DNA of 64,000 nucleotides from NCBI RefSeq assembly GCF_018413605.1, contig NZ_JAHCDN010000004.1:218268-282267 (forward strand). Direction: 5' to 3'. The position numbers and the translations under genes are program-made. The notes under the pieces are model-generated. The model was not told where the DNA came from. It did not search any database and saw nothing but the letters and a program-made list of their open reading frames with translations. Below are positions 37,721-46,293 of the stretch, in pieces (within the stretch, counting starts at the first letter, position 1; the number at the start of each line of letters is the position of its first letter). Source of the DNA: Variovorax sp. PCZ-1. Lineage in GTDB: Bacteria > Pseudomonadota > Gammaproteobacteria > Burkholderiales > Burkholderiaceae_C.

Positions 37721-39307
37721 TTAATTCTTCGTCACGTTCCAGTAAACCTGCGCGCCTGCGCCGAGCAAGCCCGTCACGTTTTTCCGAATCGCCGCAGGGT
37801 TGTTGTATTGACCGAGATGCACATGCGAAGCGGTTTCCATCGCGCGCAGTTGGATTTGCTCGGCGATCTTCTTTTTCTCAGCCTCAGAGCCAGCAGCAAT
37901 GAATTTCACTTTGAGCTCTTCAATCTGCTTGTCATCTTGCCAGCCAAACCAGCCCTTGTCGCCGGTGGCATTCATCATGGCCATGGTGATGGGGTTCAAA
38001 ATGTCACCAGCCGTCCACGCCGTCATGAAGGCATTCCAGCCGCCTGCGTTGGGAGCATCTTTCTTGGCGCGGCGTGCTACCAACGTCGCCCAATCGGATT
38101 GGGGCATGTCCACCTTGAAGCCTGCTGCTTCGAGCTGCTGCTTAGCAACCAAGGGGAGCTTGGCAATCGCGGCCAAATCGGTGGGGCGCATCAGCACGAC
38201 GGGTGTGCCATCGTAGCCAGCTTCTTTGAGCATGGCGGCGGCTTTTTTCGGATCCGCCGTGCCGGTGTAGATACCGGTGTTGTCGCTCGCATAAGGCGTG
38301 CCGCAGGGATACATGCTCTTGCAGAATTTGAAGAGGCCGGGTGTGCCTACTTGAGTCTTCAAATGCTGCTCTTGGCCGAGCGCGACCATCGCCGCTTGGC
38401 GAATCTTCACGTTGTTGAACGGAGGATGCATGTGGTTGAAACGGAAGATGAATTGCGTGCCGGCGGGCGACATGTCAAAAATCTCGATCTCTTTCTGCGT
38501 TTTAAGCGAAGCGTATTGCTCAAAGGCAGGTTGCTCAACAATATCCACCTCGCCGGCCACGAGCGCATTGAATTGGGTTTGCGGATCGCGGATGATGACC
38601 CACTCCACGCGATCCACCTTCACGACTTTGCCGCCAGTCGTGCCATTGGGCGCTTCGCTGCGCGGCTTGTATTTGTCGTTCTTCGTGTAGATCACGCGCT
38701 CGCCGGGTTTGAAATCAGCGGGGTTGAACTTGTAAGGACCTGAGCCGATGTGCTCCTTGATTTGCTCCGTGCCAGGTGTGGCGGCAATGCGGGCGGGCAT
38801 GATGAAAGGCACGTTCGACGATGGCTTGCCCAAAGCATCAAGCATCACGCCAAACGGCGTTTTGAGTTTGATGGTGAAGGTCTTGGCATCTGGTGTGCCC
38901 CAGCTGTCAACGCTGCGCATCAGTGCGCCGCCAAAGCTGTCGCGGCTGCCCCAGCGCTTGAGGGATGCGACCACGTCTTCACTCGTCACGGGCTTGCCAT
39001 CATGAAACTCGAGGCCATCACGCAGAGTAAATGTCCAATTCAGGTTGTCTTTAGAAACGCTCCATTTATCCACCATCTGTGGCTTGATGGCGCCTTGCAG
39101 ATCGGTGCCAAAGAGCGTGTCATAGATCATGTAGCCGTGGTTGCGAGAGATGAAGGCTGTTGTCCAGATCGGGTCAAGCACCGTCAAATTGGCGTGCGGA
39201 ATCACTTTGAGTGTTTTGGCTTGGGCATGCGCGGCCATGGGCGACAGCATGGCAATAGCCAGTGAAGCAGCGGTCAAAGCTGTTGAAAAAATACTGCGTC
39301 GTTTCAT
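37721..39307 (-). CDS. ABC transporter substrate-binding protein, peptide/SBP family 5
   Basis: The 528-residue periplasmic receptor has a signal peptide ending near MAAHAQA, and the family 5 pattern LRDGLEFHDGKPVTSEDVVASLKRW and GSGPYKFNPADFKPGERVIY. It captures peptides or other amides for the DppB/DppC/ATPase transporter encoded downstream on the same strand. The partner hydrolases (M81 and amidases) suggest an amide- or peptide-like ligand. Confidence 0.95.
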   Translation of the reverse strand: MKRRSIFSTALTAASLAIAMLSPMAAHAQAKTLKVIPHANLTVLDPIWTTAFISRNHGYMIYDTLFGTDLQGAIKPQMVDKWSVSKDNLNWTFTLRDGLEFHDGKPVTSEDVVASLKRWGSRDSFGGALMRSVDSWGTPDAKTFTIKLKTPFGVMLDALGKPSSNVPFIMPARIAATPGTEQIKEHIGSGPYKFNPADFKPGERVIYTKNDKYKPRSEAPNGTTGGKVVKVDRVEWVIIRDPQTQFNALVAGEVDIVEQPAFEQYASLKTQKEIEIFDMSPAGTQFIFRFNHMHPPFNNVKIRQAAMVALGQEQHLKTQVGTPGLFKFCKSMYPCGTPYASDNTGIYTGTADPKKAAAMLKEAGYDGTPVVLMRPTDLAAIAKLPLVAKQQLEAAGFKVDMPQSDWATLVARRAKKDAPNAGGWNAFMTAWTAGDILNPITMAMMNATGDKGWFGWQDDKQIEELKVKFIAAGSEAEKKKIAEQIQLRAMETASHVHLGQYNNPAAIRKNVTGLLGAGAQVYWNVTKN

Positions 39308-39369
39308 GATTCCTACACTCCTAATAAAACATGTTCCACAATGTAGCTGATAAAGGATCGCTTTGTGTT

Positions 39370-40812
39370 ATGGAAATTACCAGTTTTGGTGCATCGCACC
39401 TCTCCCAGTTGATTTACTCTAAGCAAGTCTCCTGCCAAGAAGTGATGCAGGCCAGCTTGGATCGCATTGCCGTGGTCAACCCTCGTGTGAATGCGATTGT
39501 GAATCTGCGCTCAGAAGAGGATCTGCTCAAGGAAGCCGCTGAGCACGATGCCCTGCTCGCGAAAGGTGCCAGCAAAGGCTGGCTGCATGGCATCCCTCAG
39601 GCCATCAAAGATATCGCCCCATCGGCTGGCCTGCCCAACACCATGGGCAGCCCTTTGCTCAGAGATTTCATCCCCAAAGAAGATGGCCTGATGGTGCAGC
39701 GCATGAAGGCGGCCGGCTGCATCGTGATAGGCAAAACCAATGTGCCGGAATTTGGCCTGGGCTCACATTCTTTCAACGAGGTGTTTGGCGCAACGCGCAA
39801 TGCTTATGACCTGAGCAAAACGGCTGGCGGCTCAAGTGGTGGCGCAGCAGTGGCTCTCAATACCTGCATGCTCAGCGTGGCCGATGGCTCGGATTTCATG
39901 GGTAGCCTGCGTAACCCTGCAGCTTGGGGCAATGTGTTTGGCATGCGCCCAAGCCAAGGCCGCGTGCCAATGTGGCCAGCCACCGATGTGTGGATCAACC
40001 AGCTGGGCACAGAAGGGCCGATGGCGCGCGATGTGGCGAGCCTTGCTGCGCTCTTACAAACGCAATCTGGCTACTCACCTCTTGCTCCTCTTTCTATAGC
40101 ACTTTGCGCAGATTCTACGCCATCAAATGGCCAATTTGGCTTAAAAAATCAACGCATCGGATGGCTGGGCGATATGAACGCACATTTGGCCACGGAGCCC
40201 GGTGTATTGGCGCTGTGCGAGCAAGCTTTGCAGCGCATGATGCATGAGGGCGCACACGTATCGCCCTGCACATTGAGCATGCCACCCGCGCAAGTGTGGG
40301 AAGCCTGGAGCGTCTGGCGCAAAGCTTTGGTGGGCTCACGGCTTGCACCCTTCATGCTCAGCCCGAGCAACCGAGACAAGATCAAGCCCGAAGCTTTGTG
40401 GGAATACGACAGCGCTCAAGATTTAAAAGCTGCAGAGCTGATGCGAGCCAGCGTCTCGCGCACCGCGTTTTACCAAGCCATGCTCCAGCTTTTTGAGCAG
40501 CATGATTTCCTCGCCCTGCCAGCTGTGCAAGTCTGGCCATTTCCGATTGAACAGCGATGGCCGAAAGAAATCCTCACTGCCCATGGCGCAAGAGCGATGG
40601 ACACCTATCACCGCTGGATGGAATGCACCATTTACGCCACATTCGCTGGTTTACCCGCCATCAGCTTGCCTTGCGGCTTCAGCGAGGCGGGCCTACCCAT
40701 GGGCATTCAAATCATCGGCAAGCCGCAGGCTGACAGCGACTTACTGGCCTTGGCGCAGGCGTATGAAGCCACAGCGCAAGACGTATTGCAACGCAGACCG
40801 GCCCTTGGCTGA
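39370..40812 (+). CDS. amidase (amidase signature family), second copy
   Basis: The 480-residue enzyme has Lys80 in QAIKDIAP, Ser155 in TAGGSSGGAA, and Ser179 in FMGSLRNPA, an intact triad. ATG 39370 (MEITSFGAS) is preferred to the upstream in-frame start at 39331. It is divergent from the ABC substrate-binding gene, with 62 bp between starts, so it may be co-regulated with the transporter. A dispersed repeat adds LSIALCADSTPSNGQ near residue 245. It differs clearly in sequence from the amidase at 31072-32514. Confidence 0.93.
   Translation: MEITSFGASHLSQLIYSKQVSCQEVMQASLDRIAVVNPRVNAIVNLRSEEDLLKEAAEHDALLAKGASKGWLHGIPQAIKDIAPSAGLPNTMGSPLLRDFIPKEDGLMVQRMKAAGCIVIGKTNVPEFGLGSHSFNEVFGATRNAYDLSKTAGGSSGGAAVALNTCMLSVADGSDFMGSLRNPAAWGNVFGMRPSQGRVPMWPATDVWINQLGTEGPMARDVASLAALLQTQSGYSPLAPLSIALCADSTPSNGQFGLKNQRIGWLGDMNAHLATEPGVLALCEQALQRMMHEGAHVSPCTLSMPPAQVWEAWSVWRKALVGSRLAPFMLSPSNRDKIKPEALWEYDSAQDLKAAELMRASVSRTAFYQAMLQLFEQHDFLALPAVQVWPFPIEQRWPKEILTAHGARAMDTYHRWMECTIYATFAGLPAISLPCGFSEAGLPMGIQIIGKPQADSDLLALAQAYEATAQDVLQRRPALG
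40091..40130 (+). repeat. dispersed palindromic element, copy in the second amidase gene
   Basis: TTTCTATAGCACTTTGCGCAG followed by ATTCTACGCCATCAAATGG lies in the coding direction and is read as SIALCADSTPSNG. Confidence 0.85.
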
Positions 40813-41481
40813 TCAGATCACGCCGTACCAGATGGCGCGCTCCACAGCAGCCAGCTTGTTATCGACGCCGAGCTTGCGCATCGCATTGGATAAGTAGTAA
40901 TTCACCGTGCGCTCGCTGCAATCAAGTTTTTGCCCCGTCTCGGCAGCAGTCATTCCGTCAAAAGCCAGCGCCAAGCATTCTTTCTCGCGCGGGCTCAAAG
41001 GGCAAATCACCTCAGCCATGCCGCGCTTGATGCGCGGCCAGATATTGAGAATGGACCACACGAGTGCGGTGGCTTCACTCTTATCGTGCAGAGCACGTGG
41101 CGTCATCAAATAGCATTCCAGCACCTTGCCGCGCGGCATCATGAAGGCCACGCGCACCATGGATTGCAGGCCGTGTGAGAGCGCAAGTACGCGCCAGCGG
41201 CTGAGCTCGGCATAGCTGCCGCGCGAAATGTCTTGCCACAGCGCCAGTGGCGAATCGGATTCCACCCAATCGCGGCCAAACTCCTCACTCTCGGCCAGCG
41301 CCTGCGCCATCGCCTGCAGGCGTGGCGGATGCACCGCATGCACGCAGCGATGCACGGCAGGCTCCAACACATCAGGTCCGAGTACCACCAGCGCCTCTAC
41401 GGCCTCCGCTTGCAAGGCAGCCATCCAGTCGGCCAGCAGGCCATCAAGTACCACGCTGTCAAAATTGGCAGGTTGAATCAT
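40813..41481 (-). CDS. LuxR-family transcriptional regulator
   Basis: The 222-residue protein has a C-terminal LuxR helix-turn-helix (LSPREKECLALAFDGMTAAETGQKLDCSERTVNYYLSNAMRKLG, 162-205). Its N-terminal domain of about 150 residues has the size and aromatic pattern of an autoinducer-binding domain, including SRGSYAELSRWRVLALSHGLQS. No luxI is present, so it would be a solo. It is divergent from the histidine kinase gene of the adjacent signalling locus, with 120 bp between. ATG 41481 is given as start, but AAAGG abuts it directly; a TTG at 41502 is an alternative. The ligand, if any, is unknown. Confidence 0.85.
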   Translation of the reverse strand: MIQPANFDSVVLDGLLADWMAALQAEAVEALVVLGPDVLEPAVHRCVHAVHPPRLQAMAQALAESEEFGRDWVESDSPLALWQDISRGSYAELSRWRVLALSHGLQSMVRVAFMMPRGKVLECYLMTPRALHDKSEATALVWSILNIWPRIKRGMAEVICPLSPREKECLALAFDGMTAAETGQKLDCSERTVNYYLSNAMRKLGVDNKLAAVERAIWYGVI

Positions 41482-41528
41482 CCTTTGAGTATGCCTGTGC
41501 AAACAAAGAGGCTCACAATAAGATACGT

Positions 41529-41539
41529 TAAATTTGTCA
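41529..41539 (+). promoter_or_regulatory. TAAATTTGTCA motif upstream of the histidine kinase gene
   Basis: The 11-mer lies in the 120-bp divergent space between luxR and the kinase. Close matches occur at 45210-45220 (TAAATTTGACA) and, on the minus strand, 45249-45259 (TAAATTTGTGA) upstream of the synthase gene. It may be a shared operator of this locus, or just an AT-rich promoter feature. Confidence 0.3.
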
Positions 41540-41601
41540 AAAACCCATCAATCGGATCGTGTTTGTCAAGTTTGAAGACCAAAGTATTCACTTAGTTCCT
41601 C

Positions 41602-42909
41602 ATGATGCATTTCACTTGGAAGCAACTCAAAGACTGGATCGTTACGCCAGAGCTTGAGGTGATCCTGCACCCGTCGCGCAGGCGCCTGCAGTGGCTGGGC
41701 GTGCTCACGGTCGGGGGGCATTTCCTATTTTGGTGGCTATGGACTTCTGTTTTCCCTCAGCCGTATGAAGATTGGCGCTGGCGCTTGCTCATGGCAAGCA
41801 CGGGCTTGCCATTGATTTTCCAGCCCAAGGGCAGCTTGGCACATTCGCGAAGCATGAAATGGTATTTCACGTTCGCCTGCTGGATACAGCTGCCATTTTT
41901 CTTCGTCTGGATGTACTTCATGAACGTTAACTCGGCGATGTGGATGGCCACTGTGGCCGTCATGATCGTCGTGTACAACAATTTAACGGACTGGCGCCTG
42001 GCGACTGTCGGCTTGGCTTTGGGCGCTTTGGCTTCTATTGTTTTGGCGCAATCCATCTTGGGGTACTGGCCACCCATTCCTCCCGAGCATTGGTTGGTGT
42101 TTTCTTTTTCTTGGGTTTTTGCTTCATTGCTCGCTTTCTCCAGTGCCAATCTGCGCCGCGAACGCCTGCGTCAATCGCTCACCGTGATTGGCATCATGGC
42201 GCATGAGTTGCGTACGCCTTTGGCCACCATGGCTTTGATTGCACAAGCCATCCGCATTGAGTCTATTGCCAAAGACCATCGCCACGAAGCACGGCTGGAG
42301 GAACTGGCCACACGGATGGAGGCTCTCTCGCGCACCATCAATCATCACATTGATCTGCAAATGGCCAATGCGCGCTACACCTTTTTGCCAGCGAGCGACG
42401 AGCTGATCTCTGCTCGACAGTTGGTCACCAAAGTGATTGAGGATTACCCCTTTGGCTCGCGGCGCGAGCGCCAATGCGTGCAGATCGTGCTGCATGCAGA
42501 TTTTTGCTTTCATGGCTCTTCACGGCAATTTACTCAAGTGCTCAACAACCTGATCAAAAACGCGATGCATTCCCTCAAAGTTGCACAATCGCGTCATGAG
42601 GCTGGTGATTTACGCATTGAGCTGGGTATGCGCGGCTCGGTAGGTCGCATCCAGATCACTGACAAAGGTATCGGCATCAATGCGAGTCAACTGAAACTCA
42701 TCTTTGAGCCTTTTTTCTCCACCGCCAATGAAACCGGCCACGGGCTCGGCTTGGCTTTTTGCAAGCAGGTGGTCGAGGCATCCCACGGCACGATCATGGT
42801 GGCTTCCGAACCCGCCATGGGCGCCACCTTCACGCTGCAATTGCCCTGCCAGCCAGCTCCTTCCCAAGAAAACTCTCACCATGAAGTTTCCCCTTTATCA
42901 CCGGCCTAG
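41602..42909 (+). CDS. six-TM sensor histidine kinase (CqsS/LqsS/JqsS-like)
   Basis: The 435-residue protein has six hydrophobic segments (about 29-50, 60-74, 87-107, 112-127, 133-152 and 163-183) with short loops. These are followed by an H-box AHELRTPLATM (His201), N-box NNLIKNAMHS, G1 DKGIGI, F-box FEPFFST and G2 GHGLGLAFCKQ, so the kinase is complete and lacks a receiver. Multi-TM sensors without a periplasmic domain are the form of alpha-hydroxyketone sensors such as LqsS. It overlaps the response regulator gene and lies beside a CqsA-type synthase. The function is inferred from architecture and neighbours. Confidence 0.87.
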   Translation: MMHFTWKQLKDWIVTPELEVILHPSRRRLQWLGVLTVGGHFLFWWLWTSVFPQPYEDWRWRLLMASTGLPLIFQPKGSLAHSRSMKWYFTFACWIQLPFFFVWMYFMNVNSAMWMATVAVMIVVYNNLTDWRLATVGLALGALASIVLAQSILGYWPPIPPEHWLVFSFSWVFASLLAFSSANLRRERLRQSLTVIGIMAHELRTPLATMALIAQAIRIESIAKDHRHEARLEELATRMEALSRTINHHIDLQMANARYTFLPASDELISARQLVTKVIEDYPFGSRRERQCVQIVLHADFCFHGSSRQFTQVLNNLIKNAMHSLKVAQSRHEAGDLRIELGMRGSVGRIQITDKGIGINASQLKLIFEPFFSTANETGHGLGLAFCKQVVEASHGTIMVASEPAMGATFTLQLPCQPAPSQENSHHEVSPLSPA

Positions 42910-43858
42910 TGCCCTGGTGTTTCTCGATGACGAGACGCCATATTTAGAAATGCTGGCCATTGTCTTGCCGCGCGAGTGGTGCATTCGTTTTCATACGCGC
43001 ACACGTGATTATTTGGCACAGATCAATTCGCAAGCTACAGGCTGGGAAGAGGACGTTGCCCAGCATCAAGACATCATCAACCAATGGTTCAAAGGCAAGC
43101 CACTGCCCGGTTTGGTACTCGACTATTGGCGCTCGCAAGCTCATCGTTATGGCCTGCCCAGCATTGCCGTGGTGGATTACGCCATGCCTGCAGCCACTGG
43201 CCTGCAGGTGCTTCAAGCCAGCCCGCCTTGGCCGCCGTATCGCGTCTTGCTCACCGGCAAAGCCGATGAACACACTGCGGTAGCCGCTTTCAACGATGGC
43301 CTGATCGATCGCTACGTGACCAAGCAAACACCCGATCTCGTGCAACAACTCACCAGCGTACTGCGCCAGCACTACAACGCACCCATGGATTTTCATGAAG
43401 GCATCTGGCGCAATGTGCTGCGGCGCAGCCAGCAGCAGGCGCTGCAAGATCGTGCGGTGCAACAAGGCCTGCTGGATTGGATCAAAGCACTGGACTGCGT
43501 GGAATATGTGGTGCTGCCCGAGCCCTTTGGTTTGCTTGCTCTGGACAGCTTCGGCCTAGCACATTGGTTTCAGTTTGAAATGCACAAAGATTTGCCCGCT
43601 GCGGTGGACTTGGCCAAGGCTGCCGGGCATGATGATGCGGCCCTGGCATCGATCTCTCAAGGCGAGATGCTCAGTGACGCCGAATGGCTGCAAGCCATAG
43701 GAACAGATGCGCCGCCAAAATGCGCCCGTGCTGTTGCTTTGGGCACGGGCGGCCACCTGATGGCCGCCCATTTTCCCCAAAAAGCCTTGGGCGCTATCGG
43801 GCTAGGCCATCGTGCCTTTTTGGAAAGCCTACCCGAGCGCGGCGTGGATCTGGATTAA
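42881..43858 (+). CDS. response regulator with inserted receiver segment (LqsR/JqsR-like)
   Basis: The 325-residue protein starts at ATG 42881, which overlaps the kinase end by 29 bp, so the two are coupled. A receiver acidic pair is at FLDDET (Asp16, Asp17), the likely phospho-acceptor Asp99 at VVDYAMPAATG, and the conserved Lys at YVTKQ. The distance from acidic pair to Asp99 is about 83 residues, about twice normal, implying an insert of some 40 residues. The C-terminal 170 residues hold no DNA-binding motif I recognise. LqsR of Legionella, as I recall, also has a late phospho-Asp, which supports the assignment. Confidence 0.8.
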   Translation: MKFPLYHRPSALVFLDDETPYLEMLAIVLPREWCIRFHTRTRDYLAQINSQATGWEEDVAQHQDIINQWFKGKPLPGLVLDYWRSQAHRYGLPSIAVVDYAMPAATGLQVLQASPPWPPYRVLLTGKADEHTAVAAFNDGLIDRYVTKQTPDLVQQLTSVLRQHYNAPMDFHEGIWRNVLRRSQQQALQDRAVQQGLLDWIKALDCVEYVVLPEPFGLLALDSFGLAHWFQFEMHKDLPAAVDLAKAAGHDDAALASISQGEMLSDAEWLQAIGTDAPPKCARAVALGTGGHLMAAHFPQKALGAIGLGHRAFLESLPERGVDLD

Positions 43859-43868
43859 TTGAGCCTCC

Positions 43869-45134
43869 TCATGCCATGGCCAAGGCCTCATTGGCATGTC
43901 CAGCGCGTGACATGGCTGCACGCCTGGCAATGGGCCAATCCCAAGGCTTGACCATGGGCGTAATTTCGGCAGCAACATCCAGCACATGATCCATTTCGGC
44001 ATCGGTCAGCGCGCTGCTCACAGTCAGGCGCACCATCGCGCGGTTTTTGCTGGTTGCTGGCGCACAGAACACAGCGCCGAACACATCACGCGCTTCCAAA
44101 TGATCACGCAAGACAGCGGTGGCCGGCTCTGTGCCAGCTTCTAGGGCAATGATCTGTTCGGTTCCTTGATGGACTGGGTAGCCCAACTCGGTCAGCCCGT
44201 TGCGCAAGCGGCGAGACATGCGGTGCAATCGCACCCGTTCTTGATCACTGCGTTTGACGACTTCCAATGTGGCCGCCAGGCCCGCGATTTCGTGCGGCAG
44301 CAAACACGAGCTAAAAATACTTGGATAGCTTTCGCTCAGGAAATAGTGGCGCATGGCCGCGGGCATCGTGAAATAGCCCGCCCGACCTGCGAACGCTTTG
44401 GCCAAGCTTGCCGTGATGAAATGCACTTGCTCCGTCAATCCCAGCTGCGCGCACAGGCCAGCACCTTCGTCGCCATGCGTGCCTAAAGAGTGAGACTCAT
44501 CGACCACGATCATGCAGCCCGCCCGCTGCGATACCTCCACCATATCAGCCAATGGGCAGAGCGCGCCTGTTGTGCTGTAGACCGAATCAACCACGACAAC
44601 GCCCGGCCCATGCCGCGCGATCAAGCGCGCCAGATGTGCAGGATCGTTATGCCGAAAAGGCTGCGCAGGCGCCTTGGCAGCTCGCGCGCCCTCCCACAAG
44701 GAGGTGTGTGCCAAGCTATCGATGTAGACGGGCGTAGAGGCATCTGCGATGCCTTGCAATAAACCTAAATTCGCGGCGTAGCCAGACTGGCAAATCAAAC
44801 CATCTTCTTTGCCCATCCACTGCGCCAAACCGCGCTCCAGTTGCCTCACGGGATGCTCCCCATGCAAAAACACGCTTGATTGGATGGCGAATTCAGCGTC
44901 ATGGCGCAGGGCTTGTGCTTGCGCTCTCACGATATCTGGATGCCCAGTGATACCGAGGTAATCGTTGCCATCCAATCGCACAGAGTTGGGTGTTTGCGCT
45001 CTGCCATGAAGAATGAATCGGCCCTTCCACTGCTCGTTCCAACGTGCGGCGAAATCACGCTCAATGCGTTGATGCAAATGGGCCGAAATATTGGGGTCAC
45101 AGGGAAAAACTTCAGATGCTAATGACCAGCTCAT
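43869..45134 (-). CDS. CqsA/LqsA/JqsA-type autoinducer synthase (alpha-oxoamine synthase family)
   Basis: The 421-residue PLP enzyme belongs to the fold of aminooxononanoate and CAI-1 synthases: NDYLGITGHPDI, the ring-stacking His143 in LAHTSLW, Asp212 in VDESHSLGTHG, and the Schiff-base Lys246 in TASLAKAFAGRAGYF. CqsA-type enzymes condense an acyl-CoA with an amino acid or SAM to make alpha-hydroxyketone signals. The N-terminus (VFPCDPNISAHLHQRIERDF) and the absence of biotin or haem genes argue against BioF or HemA. It converges with the kinase/regulator pair, a 10-bp gap away. ATG 45134 has AGAGG nearby. Confidence 0.85.
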   Translation of the reverse strand: MSWSLASEVFPCDPNISAHLHQRIERDFAARWNEQWKGRFILHGRAQTPNSVRLDGNDYLGITGHPDIVRAQAQALRHDAEFAIQSSVFLHGEHPVRQLERGLAQWMGKEDGLICQSGYAANLGLLQGIADASTPVYIDSLAHTSLWEGARAAKAPAQPFRHNDPAHLARLIARHGPGVVVVDSVYSTTGALCPLADMVEVSQRAGCMIVVDESHSLGTHGDEGAGLCAQLGLTEQVHFITASLAKAFAGRAGYFTMPAAMRHYFLSESYPSIFSSCLLPHEIAGLAATLEVVKRSDQERVRLHRMSRRLRNGLTELGYPVHQGTEQIIALEAGTEPATAVLRDHLEARDVFGAVFCAPATSKNRAMVRLTVSSALTDAEMDHVLDVAAEITPMVKPWDWPIARRAAMSRAGHANEALAMA

Positions 45135-45209
45135 GGGAGACCTCTCAAAAAAGACGTTAAGGAGTGCTCCATTTCAACCAATAGCTGAATTTTGGGTAAT
45201 TTGCCCCGG

Positions 45210-45259
45210 TAAATTTGACAGTGATTTCTAACGATTTACATCTTTTTTTCACAAATTTA
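45210..45259. promoter_or_regulatory. two TAAATTTG motifs between synthase and map genes
   Basis: TAAATTTGACA on the plus strand (45210-45220) and TAAATTTGTGA on the minus strand (45249-45259) face each other in the 200-bp divergent space. The first contains TTGACA (45215-45220) with a weak -10-like TACATC 16 bp on, a possible map promoter. The pair resembles the motif at 41529-41539 by the kinase gene. Confidence 0.35.
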
Positions 45260-45334
45260 CTGTGAATTCAGACATATTCACCTCACATGACGAACACCTC
45301 AGCAAAGCAGGGATAATTCAGGGTGGAAGAAAAC

Positions 45335-46138
45335 ATGAGCATTACCATCAAAGATCAAGCCGGCGCAGCTGGCATGCGCTTGGCAGGCCGCCTCGCCTCC
45401 GAAGTGCTGGATTTCCTCACGCCGCATGTGAAGCCGGGCGTCACCACCGCTGCTTTAGACAAACTCGCGCTGGATTTCATCATCAATGTGCAGGGCTGCA
45501 AGTCAGCCACCGTGGGCTACGCGCCGCCTGGCTATCCGCCGTTTCCCGGCTCGATTTGCACTTCGGTGAATCACGTGGTCTGCCACGGTATGCCGAGCGA
45601 GAAGGCTTTGAAGAAAGGCGACATCATCAACATTGATGTGACTGTGATCAAAGATGGCTGGCATGGCGATACGAGCCGCATGTTTTTGGTGGGCGATGTA
45701 TCGCCCTTTGCCAAGCGTTTGTGCGCCGTCACGTATGAATGCATGTGGAAGGGCATTACACAAGTGAAGCCCGGCGCGAAGCTTGGCGATATTGGCCAGG
45801 CGATTCAACGCTATGCAGAATCTCAAGGCTACAGTGTGGTGCGCGAATTCTGCGGCCATGGCATTGGCCAAAAATTTCACGAAGAGCCGCAAATTTTGCA
45901 CTATGGCAAAGCCGGCACAGGCGAGGTGATCGAAGAAGGCATGGTATTCACCGTGGAGCCGATGATCAACATGGGCAAGAAAGATATCCGCGAGCTGGGC
46001 GATGGCTGGACGATTGTGACCAAAGACCATTCGCTCTCCGCGCAGTGGGAGCACACCGTGCTCGTCACGCCCACGGGCTATGAGCTGATGACTGTGTCTG
46101 CAGGTTCACCACCTCCGCCAGCTTGGGTTTCGGCTTAG
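45335..46138 (+). CDS. map: methionine aminopeptidase type I
   Basis: Map removes the initiator methionine. The 267-residue protein has VNHVVCHGMP (His near the active site), the metal ligands in NIDVTVIKDGWHGDTSRMF (two Asp), GHGIGQKFHEEP (His), FTVEPMIN (Glu) and SAQWEHTVLVT (Glu). ATG 45335 is preferred; a GTG at 45323 is in frame. It is unlinked from rpsB, its partner in some genomes, but lies immediately upstream of glnD, a common betaproteobacterial order. Confidence 0.96.
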   Translation: MSITIKDQAGAAGMRLAGRLASEVLDFLTPHVKPGVTTAALDKLALDFIINVQGCKSATVGYAPPGYPPFPGSICTSVNHVVCHGMPSEKALKKGDIINIDVTVIKDGWHGDTSRMFLVGDVSPFAKRLCAVTYECMWKGITQVKPGAKLGDIGQAIQRYAESQGYSVVREFCGHGIGQKFHEEPQILHYGKAGTGEVIEEGMVFTVEPMINMGKKDIRELGDGWTIVTKDHSLSAQWEHTVLVTPTGYELMTVSAGSPPPPAWVSA

Positions 46139-46158
46139 TTCAATGCCAAACATTACTT

Positions 46159-46219
46159 CCGTTCGGCCTGAGCTTGTCGAAGGCTTGTACAAGCGTTTCG
46201 ACAGGCTCAACGCGAACGG
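46159..46219. repeat. TTCGACAGGCTCA-type inverted repeat between map and glnD
   Basis: Arms CCGTTCGGCCTGAGCTTGTC (from 46159, to 46181) and TTCGACAGGCTCAACGCGAA (from 46197, to 46219) are imperfect reverse complements around a palindrome GCTTGTACAAGC. This is a widespread intergenic repeat type in beta- and gammaproteobacteria. It may end map transcription or be structural. Confidence 0.85.
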
Positions 46220-46245
46220 GTTGATTCGTTCTAGTTTCAATTCAA

Positions 46246-46293
46246 TCACTATTGATTTGTGAGCACTCCGCGCAATGAATACGCCGGCAAATA
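46246..46293 (+). repeat. dispersed palindromic element, copy at the glnD start
   Basis: ATTGATTTGTGAGCACTCC, then GCGCAATGAATACGCCGGCA, spans the glnD start. The ATG of glnD and its first residues MNTPANS are inside the copy. Confidence 0.8.

Noticed and set aside
43869..45134. Biotin synthesis 8-amino-7-oxononanoate synthase (BioF) or 5-aminolevulinate synthase
   Set aside because: The fold is shared, but no bio or hem genes are near, the N-terminus is of the CqsA/LqsA kind, and the neighbours are a sensor kinase and a response regulator.
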